Positions 42,625 through 55,335 of a stretch of 64,000 nt of DNA are shown here, in pieces. Position 1 is the first letter of the stretch. Every line of letters starts with the position of its first letter. Source of the DNA: Pararhodonellum marinum (lineage in GTDB: Bacteria > Bacteroidota > Bacteroidia > Cytophagales > Cyclobacteriaceae); contig NZ_JACEFJ010000006.1 of assembly GCF_015354735.1 (NCBI RefSeq), positions 205,566 through 269,565 on the forward strand, given 5' to 3'. A model generated the notes under the pieces. The model was not told where the DNA came from, searched no databases, and saw only the letters and a list, made by a program, of their open reading frames with translations. The translations under genes were made by a program, and so were the position numbers.

Positions 42625-43836
42625 TTAAGGTAAATTGCTTCTCCAAAGATTCGGAAGAAATTTCTCGTACAATAAATGTCTCCAAGTCGACCAATCGTGC
42701 CCACCATGGCCTCCCTGATAATATTCATATCTGATTTGGTGATTATCGAGTGCATCCGTCAGTGCTTTTACCCTACCCCCAAAAAAACCTTTTGCTTCCT
42801 CAGTTCCCTGTCCCACAAACAGGTAATCAACTTTTTTATTGACCTCGGGATCATTGAGAAATGCAGCAAGTGTTGTTTCTGCATCTCCATCTCCAGCACT
42901 GAGAATGCCGAAATTGGCAAATAAATCCAAGGACCGGAAGCCAATAAACATGCTGTGCCTGCCACCCATGGACAGCCCGGAGATGGCCCTTCCTTTTGGG
43001 GACTCAACGGTATTGTAGTTTTCATCCACCAAAGGTATCACATGGCCCCTGAGCTCCTTTTCAAACAAATCAAAAGTCAACTCGGTATGTTGGGGATGGT
43101 TCCGGTGAATGATCTGATTGTTGGGGATCGCTATAAGCATGGGTTCGGCTTTACCCTCGGAAAGGAGATTGTCCATGATGAAATTTACCCGCCCGTCAAA
43201 CACCCAATTGGATGGCAATTCTCCACTTCCTCCCAAGAGATACAGGACGGGATAAGCTTTGTTTGGGTCATATCCTGGGGGCGTGTACACATACATTTCA
43301 CGCTCACCCTGAGTCACCTCCGAATGATAGACATGTCGGGTTACATTGCCATGGGGTACATTTTTGGCATCGTAGTAAGCAGGACCGTCCCCATTCACCA
43401 CCAACTGACTGTAAGGAGGCATGGCGGTAAAGGCTGCATAGGTATTGCTGGGATCGGTGATCTGCATGCCATCTACATTGAAATGATAGGCATACATATC
43501 CGGATTCAAGGGACCTACCGTCACAGCCCAAACCCCATCTTCTCCTTTCTCAAAAGGTACAGGCTCATTCCCCCTTCCCAATCCGGTAAGCAAGGCCACA
43601 CCCGTCAAATGGACTTCATTTGCTTTTGGGGCTTTTAACCGGAAGGTTACAGTCCTGTCATCGTGTACCTCCGGTGAATTGAGTGGAGCACTGAAAGGTT
43701 TCAGTCCTTCCGTGTCTTTTTGTGGATTGTAATCCAAATTGACATTGGCCTGCTGGGCTTCTCCATGGGGACACAGGAAGATCATGAGCGATGAAAACAG
43801 CAGAATGGAAAGCAATTTGCCTGAAAAAGGGTTCAT
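42625..43836 (-). CDS. Secreted CE1-type esterase with N-terminal CBM48/E-set domain
   Basis: The 403-residue protein has a signal peptide (LLSILLFSSLMIFLCPHGEA), an immunoglobulin-like E-set domain (about 45-135: TVTFRLKAPKANEVHLTGVA, GVWAVTVGPLNPDMYAYHF) and an alpha/beta-hydrolase domain with the nucleophile Ser (~289) in AISGLSMGGRHSMF, YTPPGYDPNKAYPVLYLLGG, and a C-terminal His in QGGHGGHDWSTWR. CE1 enzymes of this build remove acetyl or feruloyl groups from xylan. It is the second gene of a pair with 43849-44961, 12 bases apart, in one transcript from the promoter near 45150. Confidence 0.9.
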   Translation of the reverse strand: MNPFSGKLLSILLFSSLMIFLCPHGEAQQANVNLDYNPQKDTEGLKPFSAPLNSPEVHDDRTVTFRLKAPKANEVHLTGVALLTGLGRGNEPVPFEKGEDGVWAVTVGPLNPDMYAYHFNVDGMQITDPSNTYAAFTAMPPYSQLVVNGDGPAYYDAKNVPHGNVTRHVYHSEVTQGEREMYVYTPPGYDPNKAYPVLYLLGGSGELPSNWVFDGRVNFIMDNLLSEGKAEPMLIAIPNNQIIHRNHPQHTELTFDLFEKELRGHVIPLVDENYNTVESPKGRAISGLSMGGRHSMFIGFRSLDLFANFGILSAGDGDAETTLAAFLNDPEVNKKVDYLFVGQGTEEAKGFFGGRVKALTDALDNHQIRYEYYQGGHGGHDWSTWRHLLYEKFLPNLWRSNLP

Positions 43837-43848
43837 GGTTCTTCTTGG

Positions 43849-45535
<1,687 letters not shown>

Positions 45536-46215
45536 CTATTCTATTTTAAAGTCGACTAATTCGTAATTGGCGTTTCGACCTCCTGCTTCTGTTCTTTGTA
45601 AGATGCCTTTTTCTACCAAGTCTTTTATATCCCTTAAGGCGGTGTCTGAGGAAGTTTTTGTGATTTTTGCCCATTTTGAAGTTTGCATTTTTCCTTTAAA
45701 GCCGTCAAAAAGTTTGTTGAGTATTAATCGTAGGCGTTCGCTGATGGACGTATTTTCATATAGTTTCCAAAACTTGCCTTTGTTCAATATTTTTTCTGTG
45801 GTGTTTTCGATGGCAAGCATCGCATTTTTCAACCAAAGTATAAACCAGTCTAGCCATTCTGTGATGTCGCCTGAACTGTGTTGTACTTTTTGCAATACTT
45901 CATAATAGCGTTTCCGTTCGGTTAGTATTTGGCTTGACATACTGTAAAAGCGCTCTCCTCTCCCCTCGGCACGGGCAAGCAACATATCCGTGATAGCTCT
46001 TCCAATCCTTCCGTTTCAATCGTCAAAGGGTGAATGATGATAAACCAAAAGTGCGCTATCGCGCTTTCAAAACAGGGTCAAGATTGCTGTCATTGTTAAA
46101 CCAATCCATAAATTTGTCCATTTCAATTTTTAAAACGTCCAAAGTCAATACGTTTATCGTAGCTTCTTCCTTTTTAAGGATTTTGGTGGTGCAACCCGCT
46201 ACTCATCTTAACTCA
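45536..46215 (-). pseudogene. Fic family gene, decayed
   Basis: The C-terminal 149 codons (to 45985) read well as the end of a DUF4172-type Fic protein: MLLARAEGRGERFYSMSSQI, a helical stretch and a winged-helix end (WAKITKTSSDTALRDIKDLV). Upstream the same gene continues in other frames: DKFMDWFNNDSNLDPVLKA, then AIAHFWFIIIHP, then FDD-stop-NGRIGRAITDM. The catalytic HPFDDGNGR motif is broken by a one-base loss after HP and a TGA in place of the Gly codon, with another one-base loss about 45 bases before. Fic proteins AMPylate targets; this copy cannot. The first half is missing and foreign sequence begins by 46260. Confidence 0.8.
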
Positions 46216-46271
46216 TTGCCATTCACCGATAGCACGAAAATTGGACAATTATAAACTGTTTTTTATTGCTT

Positions 46272-47689
46272 CTATCTTGTTGGCGGGAGAGCCGTCGGCT
46301 TTCCGTTTAAGGTATTGAAGAAATCAACTTTCATCGCTTGTGCATCGATTTCCCGAATAATGTTAACGTTCGTTGGCGAGTCGAACTTCTGCCACCGGTA
46401 TTCCTGATCCGGACCGAGCACCACCGAAGGCTCGACCAATGTAAGCCATGTCTTCCCAAGGTGGTTGCCAATGACCATTGATATCGTCGTCAGGTCATAG
46501 AGCGATTTCGTGGTGTCAGTGGAGTAAATATTCGAAATTGCTACAAGATATTTGCCCAATCGATTGTCGGGATAAAGACCTAACTCAGTGCGTTTGTCGA
46601 TGGCGAGGCTGGCTCCGGTGGGATTTTCAAGCATGATCCAGAACTCGAGCCCACTCTGACCTATTAGATAAACTGACCAAGGGTCGTTCTCTCCGTTAAA
46701 GCTCCAGTCGTTGACCGCTTCCGGGCCACCGCCCAGCCAGACGATTTTGATTCGGATTTTCAAGTCCAATCCTTCTTCACGTGCAAGAAGAATCGCGTTG
46801 GCGATGTTGGTGCATGGTCCGACAGGGAGTACCATACGGGATTGTCGGGAGATGCGCCACGAGCTGCTGCCAGAATTGCTTCGCTGGCTTCGTTTTTGAC
46901 CGGCTTCGTCTCCTGCCATTTGCCACTGGCGGGAACCTGCAATGGCAGTTTTGCACCGTGGAACACCGGAGGCATTAGATTTTCGGGACGATGCTTCAAA
47001 AGTCCGCTAGCGCGACTGAGCTGGATGATGTAGTGAATCTCACCAAAGTTAATCTGCTCCTGTGCATGCCCACCGTGATCGGGGCGGAGACCGTGATGGA
47101 TGCTGTTGATGCCCAGCAAGTCCAAGTTGCTAAAAAGCCCGTAGCCGATGTAATGCTGGTCATCGATTTCGTTGCGGGCATCGGTGTCGAGAATAACCTG
47201 CGGCAGGTGCAGTGTTTCCGGCGCATGGACCCTCACGATGGCGGAAGATACCTCCTTGAATGTGTCTCCCACCTTTGATCCCATGACGACGCGGTAAATC
47301 CCCGGTTGCTGGTATGTGTGGTTGACAGAAGGGCCTTCAGCTTTCGCCCCGTCCCCCAGCTCCCAGTATGGATCACCCAGATTGCCGCTGAGCATGAATG
47401 TCACGGGCTTCCCTGCCAATACCGGCCCATCGAGAGGAACAATCGTTGCTGCAGACAACTTGTCGTGTTCAGATGATTTTGCAGATTTGGCTTGTGAGTT
47501 GGCGCAGCCTGGTAATAGGCCAATGATGAGGCCGAAAGCCAGAAAAACTGCGGCCGTCCGGCGAACCAATTGACTTGGGTATTGCACAGGATTTCTCCCC
47601 AAATCACTGGCCCCAATAGTCAACTCGCCGAGATGAGAGGCAAGTATCCCCCCGATCATAACATCAACAAATTTCTCTTCATTATTCAT
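46272..47689 (-). pseudogene. Frameshifted nucleoside hydrolase-like lipoprotein with PKD domain, probably acquired
   Basis: Two frames join into one gene. The first (47689 to about 46830) has a late lipoprotein-like signal (AVFLAFGLIIGLLPGCANSQ), a PKD-type domain (YWELGDGAKAEGPSVNHTYQ) and the nucleoside hydrolase opening VILDTDARNEIDDQHYIGYG. It shifts at DNPVW, after which the other frame continues LPVGPCTNIANAILLAREEG through VWLGGGPEAVNDWSFNGEND to 46272; one missing base in GTATGGTACTCC explains it. The GC content here is clearly above that of both sides, and the style recalls planctomycete-like or verrucomicrobial proteins, so transfer is likely. The true start is unclear; about 40 residues precede the signal. 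Confidence 0.75.
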
Positions 47690-48128
47690 TATTTTTTTTA
47701 TATCTGTTTAAATTTAGATGTTACCATAAATTCGTGGATTTCAATTTGTTTGAAATGCATGTACGCAATGATACCAGTAAAATAGTATGTAATATAATAC
47801 TCGCCAGGAAACTGAAATGTCCGGCGGGGGACTTCCAACTCGTTTGAAGTAGAATATTGGGTTACTGGCAAAGAAGCGGTTAACCCTATTGTTTAATACA
47901 GATATAAATATAAAATAGATTTTTTAAACTCCGCCTTACTCAAGACCTTATTGGGCTGAATATTAAGAGTGAAATTCCTGCCTATGAAATGCTTCCAATC
48001 AAATCCAGCTTTCTATTGATTCTTCCTTTGTCGCAATAATAAGGAGAAGCCTTTTCGTCAAAATCCAATGTCAATGATCATTGAACGGCCCTTCGCTCAT
48101 CCTACATCCGTCATCGGTCAATCCCATA
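47690..48128. other. Intergenic region between the acquired gene and the GH43 gene
   Basis: No gene seen. An imperfect inverted repeat (ACTTC...GAAGT, 47831-47850) lies in a short GC-rich patch after CCGGCGGGGG, possibly a relic of a small repeat element. Confidence 0.35.
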
Positions 48129-49844
48129 TCATTCCGGTTTCGCATCATTGGCTGATGTGACATACAGCCCGATCAAACTCCCGGTAAATCCACCTGCCAC
48201 ATTGGTAGAAAGGATATCACCTGATACGGTACCCCCCAAATTCACAAAATCTGCCCCTCCTACGGCATAGCTAAAAGCATAATCATCACCTTGGGCCTCC
48301 ACCTTCAGGTGAATGGGGCCCTTGGCATCGATTTTTTGGCTCGCCAAGATTTTGGAAGCTCCTTTTTCGGTTCTTTCAAGCACCAGATGTTTGTCATTGC
48401 CCTTCTTAGTGACGCCGAATACATAATTGAATCTCTCACTTTGAAGACAGGTGATTCCAGCCAAATCCTCTTCGGATTGGGGTGTGAATTCCAAGGTGGT
48501 CGTGAAATTGAAATTTTTGTGCATCTGTCTGTAAAATAGGGTAGACGTGGGCTTCACCTCTTTGATGTTGACCTCAAAGGGACTTATTTCCAAACCTTTT
48601 TCAGTGATGGCCATAAAGTCTTCCCGTGGGCCTCTCAGTCCTATCCAGCGGTAATCCAATTTATCGGATTTGAAGTCTTCTGTATAGGTAAAATTGCCAT
48701 TGGGGAAGAATCCATCTTGTCCGGCTTTGTTAATTACCCCTTTTGGCATTTTGATCTTGGGCTCCATGGGAATCAATCCATTTTCAAATACAGGGAAATT
48801 CCCTGACCAATCTACTGGCAAAATAAAGGTCTCTCTTCCCGAATTTACCCTGTCCTTATCATTGGGACGAATGCCCAAGAATACACCATAGTATTTGTCA
48901 TCGGGTCCCATCACCAAGTCAGCATGACCTGCCCAATCCACTTTGTTTTTCCGGTCTTTTGCAAAATACCGCTGTGTAAGAATGGGGTTACTAGGAGCTG
49001 GAATGTATGGACCTTTAGGTGCATCACTGACAAAAACAACTTCGCTGTGCCAATCACCGGTACCACCTTCTGCACACATCAGGTAATATTTTCCGTTCTT
49101 TTTGTAAATATGGGGGGCTTCTATCCAAATCGGTTTTTGAGAAAGATCCACCCCTCCATCCACGATGATCTTGTCTGTGCCTTTGATCACTTGATCCGCT
49201 TCCATATCGTATTCCCAGATTTTGATCACCCTGTGTCCGTTGTACAATTCTTTTCCTCTATCAGGAGCATCATTGTGAACCACATAGGCCTTACCGTCCT
49301 CATCGAAAAACAATGCCGGATCAATCCCCCCAAATTCCAGTTTATAAGGATCGCTCCATCCCTCTTTAGGGTCTTTGGTTTTTACCACCATGTTTCCAAT
49401 CCCTCCAGCAAACTGTGTGACGATCATGTAAAAGGTGTCATTGTTTTCATTATAAATGATATCCGGGGCATAGATCCCGGCACTGATGCCCGTATCATGC
49501 ACTTTCAACTGGGACTTTCGGTCCAAAACATGGCCTATCTGGGTCCAATTGACCAGATCATTGGAATGGAAAATAGGCACCCCCGGAAACATGGCAAAGG
49601 AGGAATGAACCATATAATAATCCTCCCCTTTTCTGGTAATGGATGGATCAGGATAACAGCCCTGAAGAATGGGACTGTAAAATTCATCCTCTTCTAATGG
49701 ATGGTCTTTGTAAACCTGATCATCCCCTTGATAAATCGCTTGGGAGAATATCGGTGGGTTTTTTGCCTTATTCTGGCTGAATGCACCGGTGACGGAAAAC
49801 ACTGCGATCATTACAGCTAACAGGCATTTTTGAGGGTTCTTCAT
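48129..49844 (-). CDS. Secreted GH43 glycosidase with C-terminal beta-sandwich
   Basis: The 571-residue protein has a signal peptide (MKNPQKCLLAVMIAVFSVTG) and a five-bladed GH43 propeller with the general base Asp in GCYPDPSITRKG, the pKa-setting Asp in GIYAPDIIYNEN and the general acid Glu in PIWIEAPHIYKKNGKYYL, followed by a C-terminal sandwich (about 390-571) like that of GH43 beta-xylosidases. Activity is beta-xylosidase or alpha-L-arabinofuranosidase; which cannot be told. A TTG at 49919 opens the frame earlier, but the signal peptide sets the ATG at 49844. It is the last gene of the GH10-GH43-GH95-GH43 series, after a 182-base gap. Confidence 0.92.
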   Translation of the reverse strand: MKNPQKCLLAVMIAVFSVTGAFSQNKAKNPPIFSQAIYQGDDQVYKDHPLEEDEFYSPILQGCYPDPSITRKGEDYYMVHSSFAMFPGVPIFHSNDLVNWTQIGHVLDRKSQLKVHDTGISAGIYAPDIIYNENNDTFYMIVTQFAGGIGNMVVKTKDPKEGWSDPYKLEFGGIDPALFFDEDGKAYVVHNDAPDRGKELYNGHRVIKIWEYDMEADQVIKGTDKIIVDGGVDLSQKPIWIEAPHIYKKNGKYYLMCAEGGTGDWHSEVVFVSDAPKGPYIPAPSNPILTQRYFAKDRKNKVDWAGHADLVMGPDDKYYGVFLGIRPNDKDRVNSGRETFILPVDWSGNFPVFENGLIPMEPKIKMPKGVINKAGQDGFFPNGNFTYTEDFKSDKLDYRWIGLRGPREDFMAITEKGLEISPFEVNIKEVKPTSTLFYRQMHKNFNFTTTLEFTPQSEEDLAGITCLQSERFNYVFGVTKKGNDKHLVLERTEKGASKILASQKIDAKGPIHLKVEAQGDDYAFSYAVGGADFVNLGGTVSGDILSTNVAGGFTGSLIGLYVTSANDAKPE

Positions 49845-50026
49845 GGTTGATGTTTTTAAGTTGATTGTTATTTTTAATGGATAATCCGTGATCAAGTAGC
49901 CTCTTTTTGGCTGGATCAAAACGGAAATCCCTCCGATCCTTACTGATTTATGGTTGATTCTTTGCTTTCGTTTTCATGGTAGAAAGGGACAGTTTTTCAC
50001 GCCAAAGAGGAAAATTATTGACGCCT

Positions 50027-52507
50027 TTATTTAGAAGCCTCAATGAGATAAGTACCTCCCTTTTCTGTGGATAATTCGTATTCATACACCTTTTTGATTT
50101 CTGGAAGCGCTGATTTTTCATCCGTATTGACCAATGCTTTTTTAACGGTAGGGGTTTCGAAAAATGAATTGGTAGGTTTACCATCTGACGCTTTGAGACC
50201 TTTGCCTTGTAATGGGTAATAGGACCTGAGTACACACACCCCACCTTGTGTTGATTTCAATTCAATCCGCTTTGGCTGATTGGATTCCCATTCCACTGAA
50301 ACCTGAAACCCTCCTCTTGCCCTTAATCCAGTGACGCTGCCCGTACTCCAGGAATCGGGCAAAGCCGGCAATACATGGATAGCCCCGTCGTGACTTTGCA
50401 GGAGCATCTCTGCAATCCCTGCCGTACAGCCAAAATTTCCATCAATTTGAAAAGGGGGGTGGGAATCAAACAAGTTGGGATAAGTTCCTCCCTTTTGTCT
50501 TCCATTGGGCAGTATCGCAGGACTCAACTGGTCTTTGATCAGCTTCAAGGCATGGTTGCCATCCAACAGTCTGGCCCAAAGGTTGACTTTCCATCCCATG
50601 GACCAGCCTGTAGATGCGTCTCCCCTTGCCACCAAAGAAGTCTTGGCCGCTTCAAACAATTCCGGGGTGCTATAAGGTGAAATCTGATTGGAAGGATACA
50701 ACCCATACAAATGAGAGACATGCCGATGGCTGTCCTCAGGATCGTCCCAATCCTGCATCCATTCCTGGAGTTGGCCCCACTTGCCTATCTGCATAGGGGG
50801 CAATTTGTCCGTTTTTTCCTGAAGGACCCTTACAAATTCCGGATCGGCACCTAGTATTTGAGTTACTTTTGCTGTTCTGGTAAACAAGTCAAAAACCAAC
50901 TGATTGTCCATCGTGGTCCCTGCAGCGATGGAGGCATCGGGATGAATCGATGGCGCATTCTCGGGGGAGTTGGAAGGCACCACCACCAGCCATCCATTTT
51001 CCGGTTCTTCTACCATAAAGTCCAACAGGAAATTACAGGCCTCTTTGAGTACCGGGTACACTGACCTTAGGTATTCTTTGTCTCCGGAAAATTCATATTT
51101 GTCAATCAGATGCTGGGACATCCATGCGCCTCCCATGGGCCACATGCCCCAGAAAGCCCCATCAATCACCCCATTGACCCGCCAAATGTCCGTATTGTGG
51201 TGCACTACCCATCCCTCTGCGCCATACATGTCCTTGGCAGTTTGCCGCCCTGTTTCTGAGAGTTCCTTGACCATTTGAATAAACGGCTCATTCAATTCTG
51301 ACAGATTGGTCAACTCGGAGGGCCAATAGTTCATTTCAGCGTTGATATTCAAGGTGTACTTGCTGTCCCAAGCTGGCTTCAACTGATCATTCCAGATGCC
51401 TTGGAGGTTGGCTGCCTGACCTCCAGGTCTGGATGAAGAAATCAATAAAAAACGGCCAAACTGAAAATAGAGCGAGGCAAGAGCAGGGTCATTTCCTTCA
51501 GCAAATTTCTCGATTCGCTCATCAGTGGGCAAATCCGCAGCTTCTGTACGGCCAAGGTCCATGCTGACTCTATCAAATAGTTTCCTGTAATCAGCCACAT
51601 GATCTGCAAAAATCCTGTCAGGACTTTTTTCAAGGGCATTTTTCAGGAAACCTTCGGCCTTATGTAACCCATCCCCGCTGATGTCCTGATAATTGATGAA
51701 ATTGGTACCTATAGAAACATAAATCAACACTTCATCGGCATCCCTTACCTGAATTTCGGTACCATCGGCCGTGATGACCCCTCCTTTATGGATGACTTTA
51801 GAAAGTGCATGGAATTTTACTTCTCCTTCTATTCCTTCAAAATCACTTGTTTTGCCTGAGAGCACGAGTAAATCATCCCCTTCGGTCCTTACGGTGGCAT
51901 TTTCAGGCCGATCCATGGTCGCCGAAAAACTGATTGCACTAGGCTGGTCGGCGGTAATCTTGACCACAATAACCTGGTCCGGAAAAGAAGCAAAGACCAT
52001 ATTTTTATAAACAACGTCCCCTACCCTGTAGGAAGTGCTGACCGATGCATTACTGATGTTCAGCTCGCGGTAGTAATCCGTATAATCCCCATGGTTCTCA
52101 AAATTAATCTTAAGGTTGCCTGCAGGCTGATAAGGCATGCCGTGAGATTTTTTGCTGACCATATGGCTGTTGGCTAGATCCTGGGCCTCTTTGTATTTTC
52201 CCTCAAAAATCAATCTTCGGACTTCAGACAATGCCTCTTTGGCGAGGGGATTGTCATTGCGATTGGGCTGACCAGCCCAAATGGTGCTTTCATTGAGTTG
52301 GATTGTTTCCTGAACAGGGTCTCCATAAACCATCGCTCCCAACCTTCCATTACCCACAGGAAGCGCTTCCACCCATTTATTGGCCGGTTGTGTGTACCAT
52401 AGCTTCAGGTCATCCTCATGTAGAGGTTCATTGATCTTGGCCTCTCCACAACTGATAAATATGAAACCCAATAATGGGATCAGATAACTTAATTTGGTCT
52501 TGGTCAT
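50027..52507 (-). CDS. GH95 family glycosidase lipoprotein
   Basis: The 826-residue protein starts with a lipoprotein signal with Cys20 ([12 protein letters not shown]). It has the full GH95 layout: an N-terminal beta domain ([40 protein letters not shown]), an (alpha/alpha)6 barrel ([54 protein letters not shown]) and a C-terminal domain ([20 protein letters not shown]). GH95 enzymes are alpha-1,2-L-fucosidases or alpha-L-galactosidases; alpha-L-galactose caps occur on some xylans, which would fit this gene set (inference). An ATG at 52531 and a longer open frame exist, but the lipoprotein signal begins at 52507. Confidence 0.94.
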   Translation of the reverse strand: MTKTKLSYLIPLLGFIFISCGEAKINEPLHEDDLKLWYTQPANKWVEALPVGNGRLGAMVYGDPVQETIQLNESTIWAGQPNRNDNPLAKEALSEVRRLIFEGKYKEAQDLANSHMVSKKSHGMPYQPAGNLKINFENHGDYTDYYRELNISNASVSTSYRVGDVVYKNMVFASFPDQVIVVKITADQPSAISFSATMDRPENATVRTEGDDLLVLSGKTSDFEGIEGEVKFHALSKVIHKGGVITADGTEIQVRDADEVLIYVSIGTNFINYQDISGDGLHKAEGFLKNALEKSPDRIFADHVADYRKLFDRVSMDLGRTEAADLPTDERIEKFAEGNDPALASLYFQFGRFLLISSSRPGGQAANLQGIWNDQLKPAWDSKYTLNINAEMNYWPSELTNLSELNEPFIQMVKELSETGRQTAKDMYGAEGWVVHHNTDIWRVNGVIDGAFWGMWPMGGAWMSQHLIDKYEFSGDKEYLRSVYPVLKEACNFLLDFMVEEPENGWLVVVPSNSPENAPSIHPDASIAAGTTMDNQLVFDLFTRTAKVTQILGADPEFVRVLQEKTDKLPPMQIGKWGQLQEWMQDWDDPEDSHRHVSHLYGLYPSNQISPYSTPELFEAAKTSLVARGDASTGWSMGWKVNLWARLLDGNHALKLIKDQLSPAILPNGRQKGGTYPNLFDSHPPFQIDGNFGCTAGIAEMLLQSHDGAIHVLPALPDSWSTGSVTGLRARGGFQVSVEWESNQPKRIELKSTQGGVCVLRSYYPLQGKGLKASDGKPTNSFFETPTVKKALVNTDEKSALPEIKKVYEYELSTEKGGTYLIEASK

Positions 52508-52541
52508 TAGGTTTACATGGCGGTTTTTCATAGACGGAAAT

Positions 52542-54113
52542 TCATTTGTGTAAGGATATCTCGTCCGAAATGTCAAAGAACTCAAAATCGACAAATCCCC
52601 CCGGTTTTTTGGTGGCATAATTGAACAAGCCGAATCGGTAACCCATAAAATGGGGCAGGGTGTATTTCATTTTCAGTTCAGCACCTATAGGCTTCCATTC
52701 TTTTCCGTCCAAACTAAAATAGAAATAAGCTAAATCTTTCCGGTCCCTGAAATCACATTCAGCTTTCAGAAAAACTGTCTTTTGGCCAAGTGGAATTTCT
52801 TCCAAAATCTCTTCCTTTCCCTCAGGGGCCAATAGCTGAATGATCGTTTTTTTGCCTCCCTCAGTTCTTACGGCTACGAAGCCATAGTCTCTCTGCAAAA
52901 GGGACAGGCCTGCCACATCTCCATCCTGCATCCCACTGACATCTATTTTGGTTGTCCCGGAAGAAACAGGTCCAATGGTTCGCTGCGTGAGCGTGTTTCT
53001 GGCCTGTAAAACATCAGGGTCTACCCGGCTGTTGGTCAGCCGAAGGTGCCCAATTCTAGCGCTCAAAGACCAATGTTCCGGGTCAGGATTATGGTTCCAT
53101 TGCCATACAAGGGGAAGTGATTCATCCCCTGCCTTCCTGTTAAAATCATCAGAAGCCACTATTCCAGGTATCAGACTGCCATTTTTGGGCAAATCCAACT
53201 CATCAGGGACTTTCCCTTCCACACCCAACACCGGCCAGCCTTCTTCCCATCTGACGGGCACTAAGTAAGGGATCCTTCCAACTCCCCCGTAGTCACGAAA
53301 TAAATAGGCAAACCAATCTCCATTAGGGGTGTCAATCAAGCCACCTTGTGCAACACCCTTGTCCTGAAGCATTACTTTTCCTTCATAAGGCCCATGGAAG
53401 TGATCTGACCGATGCACAATCACCGTTCTCATCCCACCCCTGGGCCAAGCGATATTGAAAAGGTAATATTTGCCATCCACCTTGAACAGTTGTGAACCCT
53501 CTGCTTTTAGCATGATGTTGTTTCCGGCAGGCTCGGTAGCATTTTCTATCAGGACTGTTTCAGTTCCGGGCTTTACTCCCGAAAGGTCAGGCTCCAATTC
53601 GACCATAGTGAGCCTCCCCGCTCCCCAGACCAAATAGATTTTATCCCCTTCAAAAACCAACGTATGGTCATGCATGGAAGGTGGAAATGAGATGGACTTC
53701 CAGGGGCCATTTTCTATGTCCTTGGTGGTGTAAATGTGGGTCTTGCCGGTGGTCGAAGCGAAGGTGGATACATAGTAAGTACCTTCATGATACCGAAGAC
53801 AGCTTGCCCATGAACCTCTTCCATAGCTATTTTCACCATTCGATAGGTTTAGCGGATGTATGTCTTCCAGGATATCATAGGTATAGTTGACAATCTCCCA
53901 ATTGACCAAATCCTTGGATTTCATGATGGGAACCCCAGGCGCCATGTGCATGGTGGTACTGCTCATGTAGTAGGTCTCCCCTATCCGGATCATGGACATG
54001 TCCGGTACATCGGCATGTATGATGGGGTTCCTGGCCTTTTCATTTTGACCATAAGTGAATCCTACCACCATGGTATAGAAAAAGATAAGAGCAATCAATC
54101 CTGGGTTTTTCAT
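52542..54113 (-). CDS. Secreted GH43 glycosidase, second type
   Basis: The 523-residue protein has a signal peptide ([17 protein letters not shown]) and a GH43 propeller: general base Asp in [18 protein letters not shown], general acid Glu in [18 protein letters not shown]; the middle Asp position reads [16 protein letters not shown], as in the GH43 subgroup with WAPSIRY-like sequences. A C-terminal beta-sandwich (about 320-515) follows. It differs from the GH43 at 48129-49844, so the two likely cleave different linkages (xylosyl and arabinosyl). It lies 34 bases before the GH95 start and 82 after the xylanase stop. Confidence 0.92.
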   Translation of the reverse strand: MKNPGLIALIFFYTMVVGFTYGQNEKARNPIIHADVPDMSMIRIGETYYMSSTTMHMAPGVPIMKSKDLVNWEIVNYTYDILEDIHPLNLSNGENSYGRGSWASCLRYHEGTYYVSTFASTTGKTHIYTTKDIENGPWKSISFPPSMHDHTLVFEGDKIYLVWGAGRLTMVELEPDLSGVKPGTETVLIENATEPAGNNIMLKAEGSQLFKVDGKYYLFNIAWPRGGMRTVIVHRSDHFHGPYEGKVMLQDKGVAQGGLIDTPNGDWFAYLFRDYGGVGRIPYLVPVRWEEGWPVLGVEGKVPDELDLPKNGSLIPGIVASDDFNRKAGDESLPLVWQWNHNPDPEHWSLSARIGHLRLTNSRVDPDVLQARNTLTQRTIGPVSSGTTKIDVSGMQDGDVAGLSLLQRDYGFVAVRTEGGKKTIIQLLAPEGKEEILEEIPLGQKTVFLKAECDFRDRKDLAYFYFSLDGKEWKPIGAELKMKYTLPHFMGYRFGLFNYATKKPGGFVDFEFFDISDEISLHK

Positions 54114-54195
54114 TGTCGTGATTAAAATAAAGACCGGGTAAACAAATGATCCATAAGGGCGATTTTCCCAGTTTGGGAAAAGTTTTTACACCGTT

Positions 54196-55335
54196 TTACT
54201 TCTTGGCCAAGTCAATCAATTTAGGGACCACGGATTTGGGTTGGAAATTCCTGTCAAACAACAAGGGGTAATCTGTTCTGCCTCTTACCGGCCAATTGTT
54301 TTTCCAGGAATGTTGGTCTGCGATCCCCCAAAGTGTCACCCTGGAGATTTTTTCATGGTGCTTCAGAAAAAGCTTGAAAAACTCCAAATAACGATCATCA
54401 AACTGTTTTTGGACATCCTCAGGCAATCCTTCGGTGTAGGGGTTGATGCTTTGTTCATACTCAAAAGTGTTCGCCAAATCAGCACCTACATCTCTTCTTG
54501 GAGATGGAAGTACGGACATATCCAACTCTGTGACCATCACCGTTACACCAAGGTTGGAATAAGCCAGGATGCTTTTCTCAAATTCTTCGATGGCAGGATG
54601 CTCCAAACCAATATGTCCCTGCATACCGATGCCATCGATTTTGACGCCCTGCTCCTGCAGGTTTTGCACCATTTTGACTACACCATTTCTTTTTGCTGGA
54701 ATGGCCATGGAATAATCATTGTAGTACAACTCCGCATCCGGATCAGCTTCATGGGCAAACTGAAACGCCAGCTTCATAAAGTCTTCTCCCAAGATCTGGT
54801 GAAATTTACTTTCTCTCCAAGATCCATCATCCAATATCGCTTCATTGACCACATCCCAGCCCTTGACCTGACCTTTGTATCTTCCCACTACGGTCTTGAT
54901 ATGGGTTTCCATGCGTTTGGTCAGTTCCTCTTTGGATACATCATTTCCTTCATCATCTGTAAAAAACCATCTCGGGGCTTGGGAATGCCAGATGAGGGTA
55001 TGGCCAACGACATGTAAACCATGGTTCCTTCCAAGTGCTACAAAATTGTCTGAATCTGTAAAATTAAATTCACCTTTTCTGGGCTGCATGGGACCACTTT
55101 TCATCACATTTTCTGCAACTATAGAATTGAAGTGGTTCTTCAACACCTCTAAGGAAGCTTCATCACTACCATTGATTTGATTGCCATTTAAGGCTGCCCC
55201 TATAAGGAATTTTCCCTCAAAAGCATCCTTAAGGCCCACCTCTTTGTTTTGGGGTTTGATGCCACATCCTATTCCGACAATTAAAGCAAAGACAACGGTT
55301 AGGACTTTAAAATTTCTATTTCGATTGTTTTTCAT
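54196..55335 (-). CDS. GH10 endo-1,4-beta-xylanase lipoprotein
   Basis: The 379-residue protein has a lipoprotein-like signal with Cys24 (VFALIVGIGC) and one GH10 barrel. Acid/base Glu (~163) is in VKGWDVVNEAI and the nucleophile Glu (~268) in VMVTELDMSVLP; substrate contacts VVGHTLIWHSQAPRWF and GIADQHSWKNNWP are present. It cuts the xylan backbone and is probably tethered to the cell surface. No carbohydrate-binding module is present. It is the first gene of the GH operon; a TTG at 55344 lies three codons earlier. Confidence 0.96.
   Translation of the reverse strand: MKNNRNRNFKVLTVVFALIVGIGCGIKPQNKEVGLKDAFEGKFLIGAALNGNQINGSDEASLEVLKNHFNSIVAENVMKSGPMQPRKGEFNFTDSDNFVALGRNHGLHVVGHTLIWHSQAPRWFFTDDEGNDVSKEELTKRMETHIKTVVGRYKGQVKGWDVVNEAILDDGSWRESKFHQILGEDFMKLAFQFAHEADPDAELYYNDYSMAIPAKRNGVVKMVQNLQEQGVKIDGIGMQGHIGLEHPAIEEFEKSILAYSNLGVTVMVTELDMSVLPSPRRDVGADLANTFEYEQSINPYTEGLPEDVQKQFDDRYLEFFKLFLKHHEKISRVTLWGIADQHSWKNNWPVRGRTDYPLLFDRNFQPKSVVPKLIDLAKK

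Noticed and set aside
42955..43638. Plus-strand frame of 227 codons opposite the CE1 gene
   Set aside because: Shadow of the esterase gene; composition and lack of any motif argue against coding.
48924..49697. Plus-strand frame of 257 codons opposite the GH43 gene
   Set aside because: Antisense shadow of a well-supported glycosidase gene.
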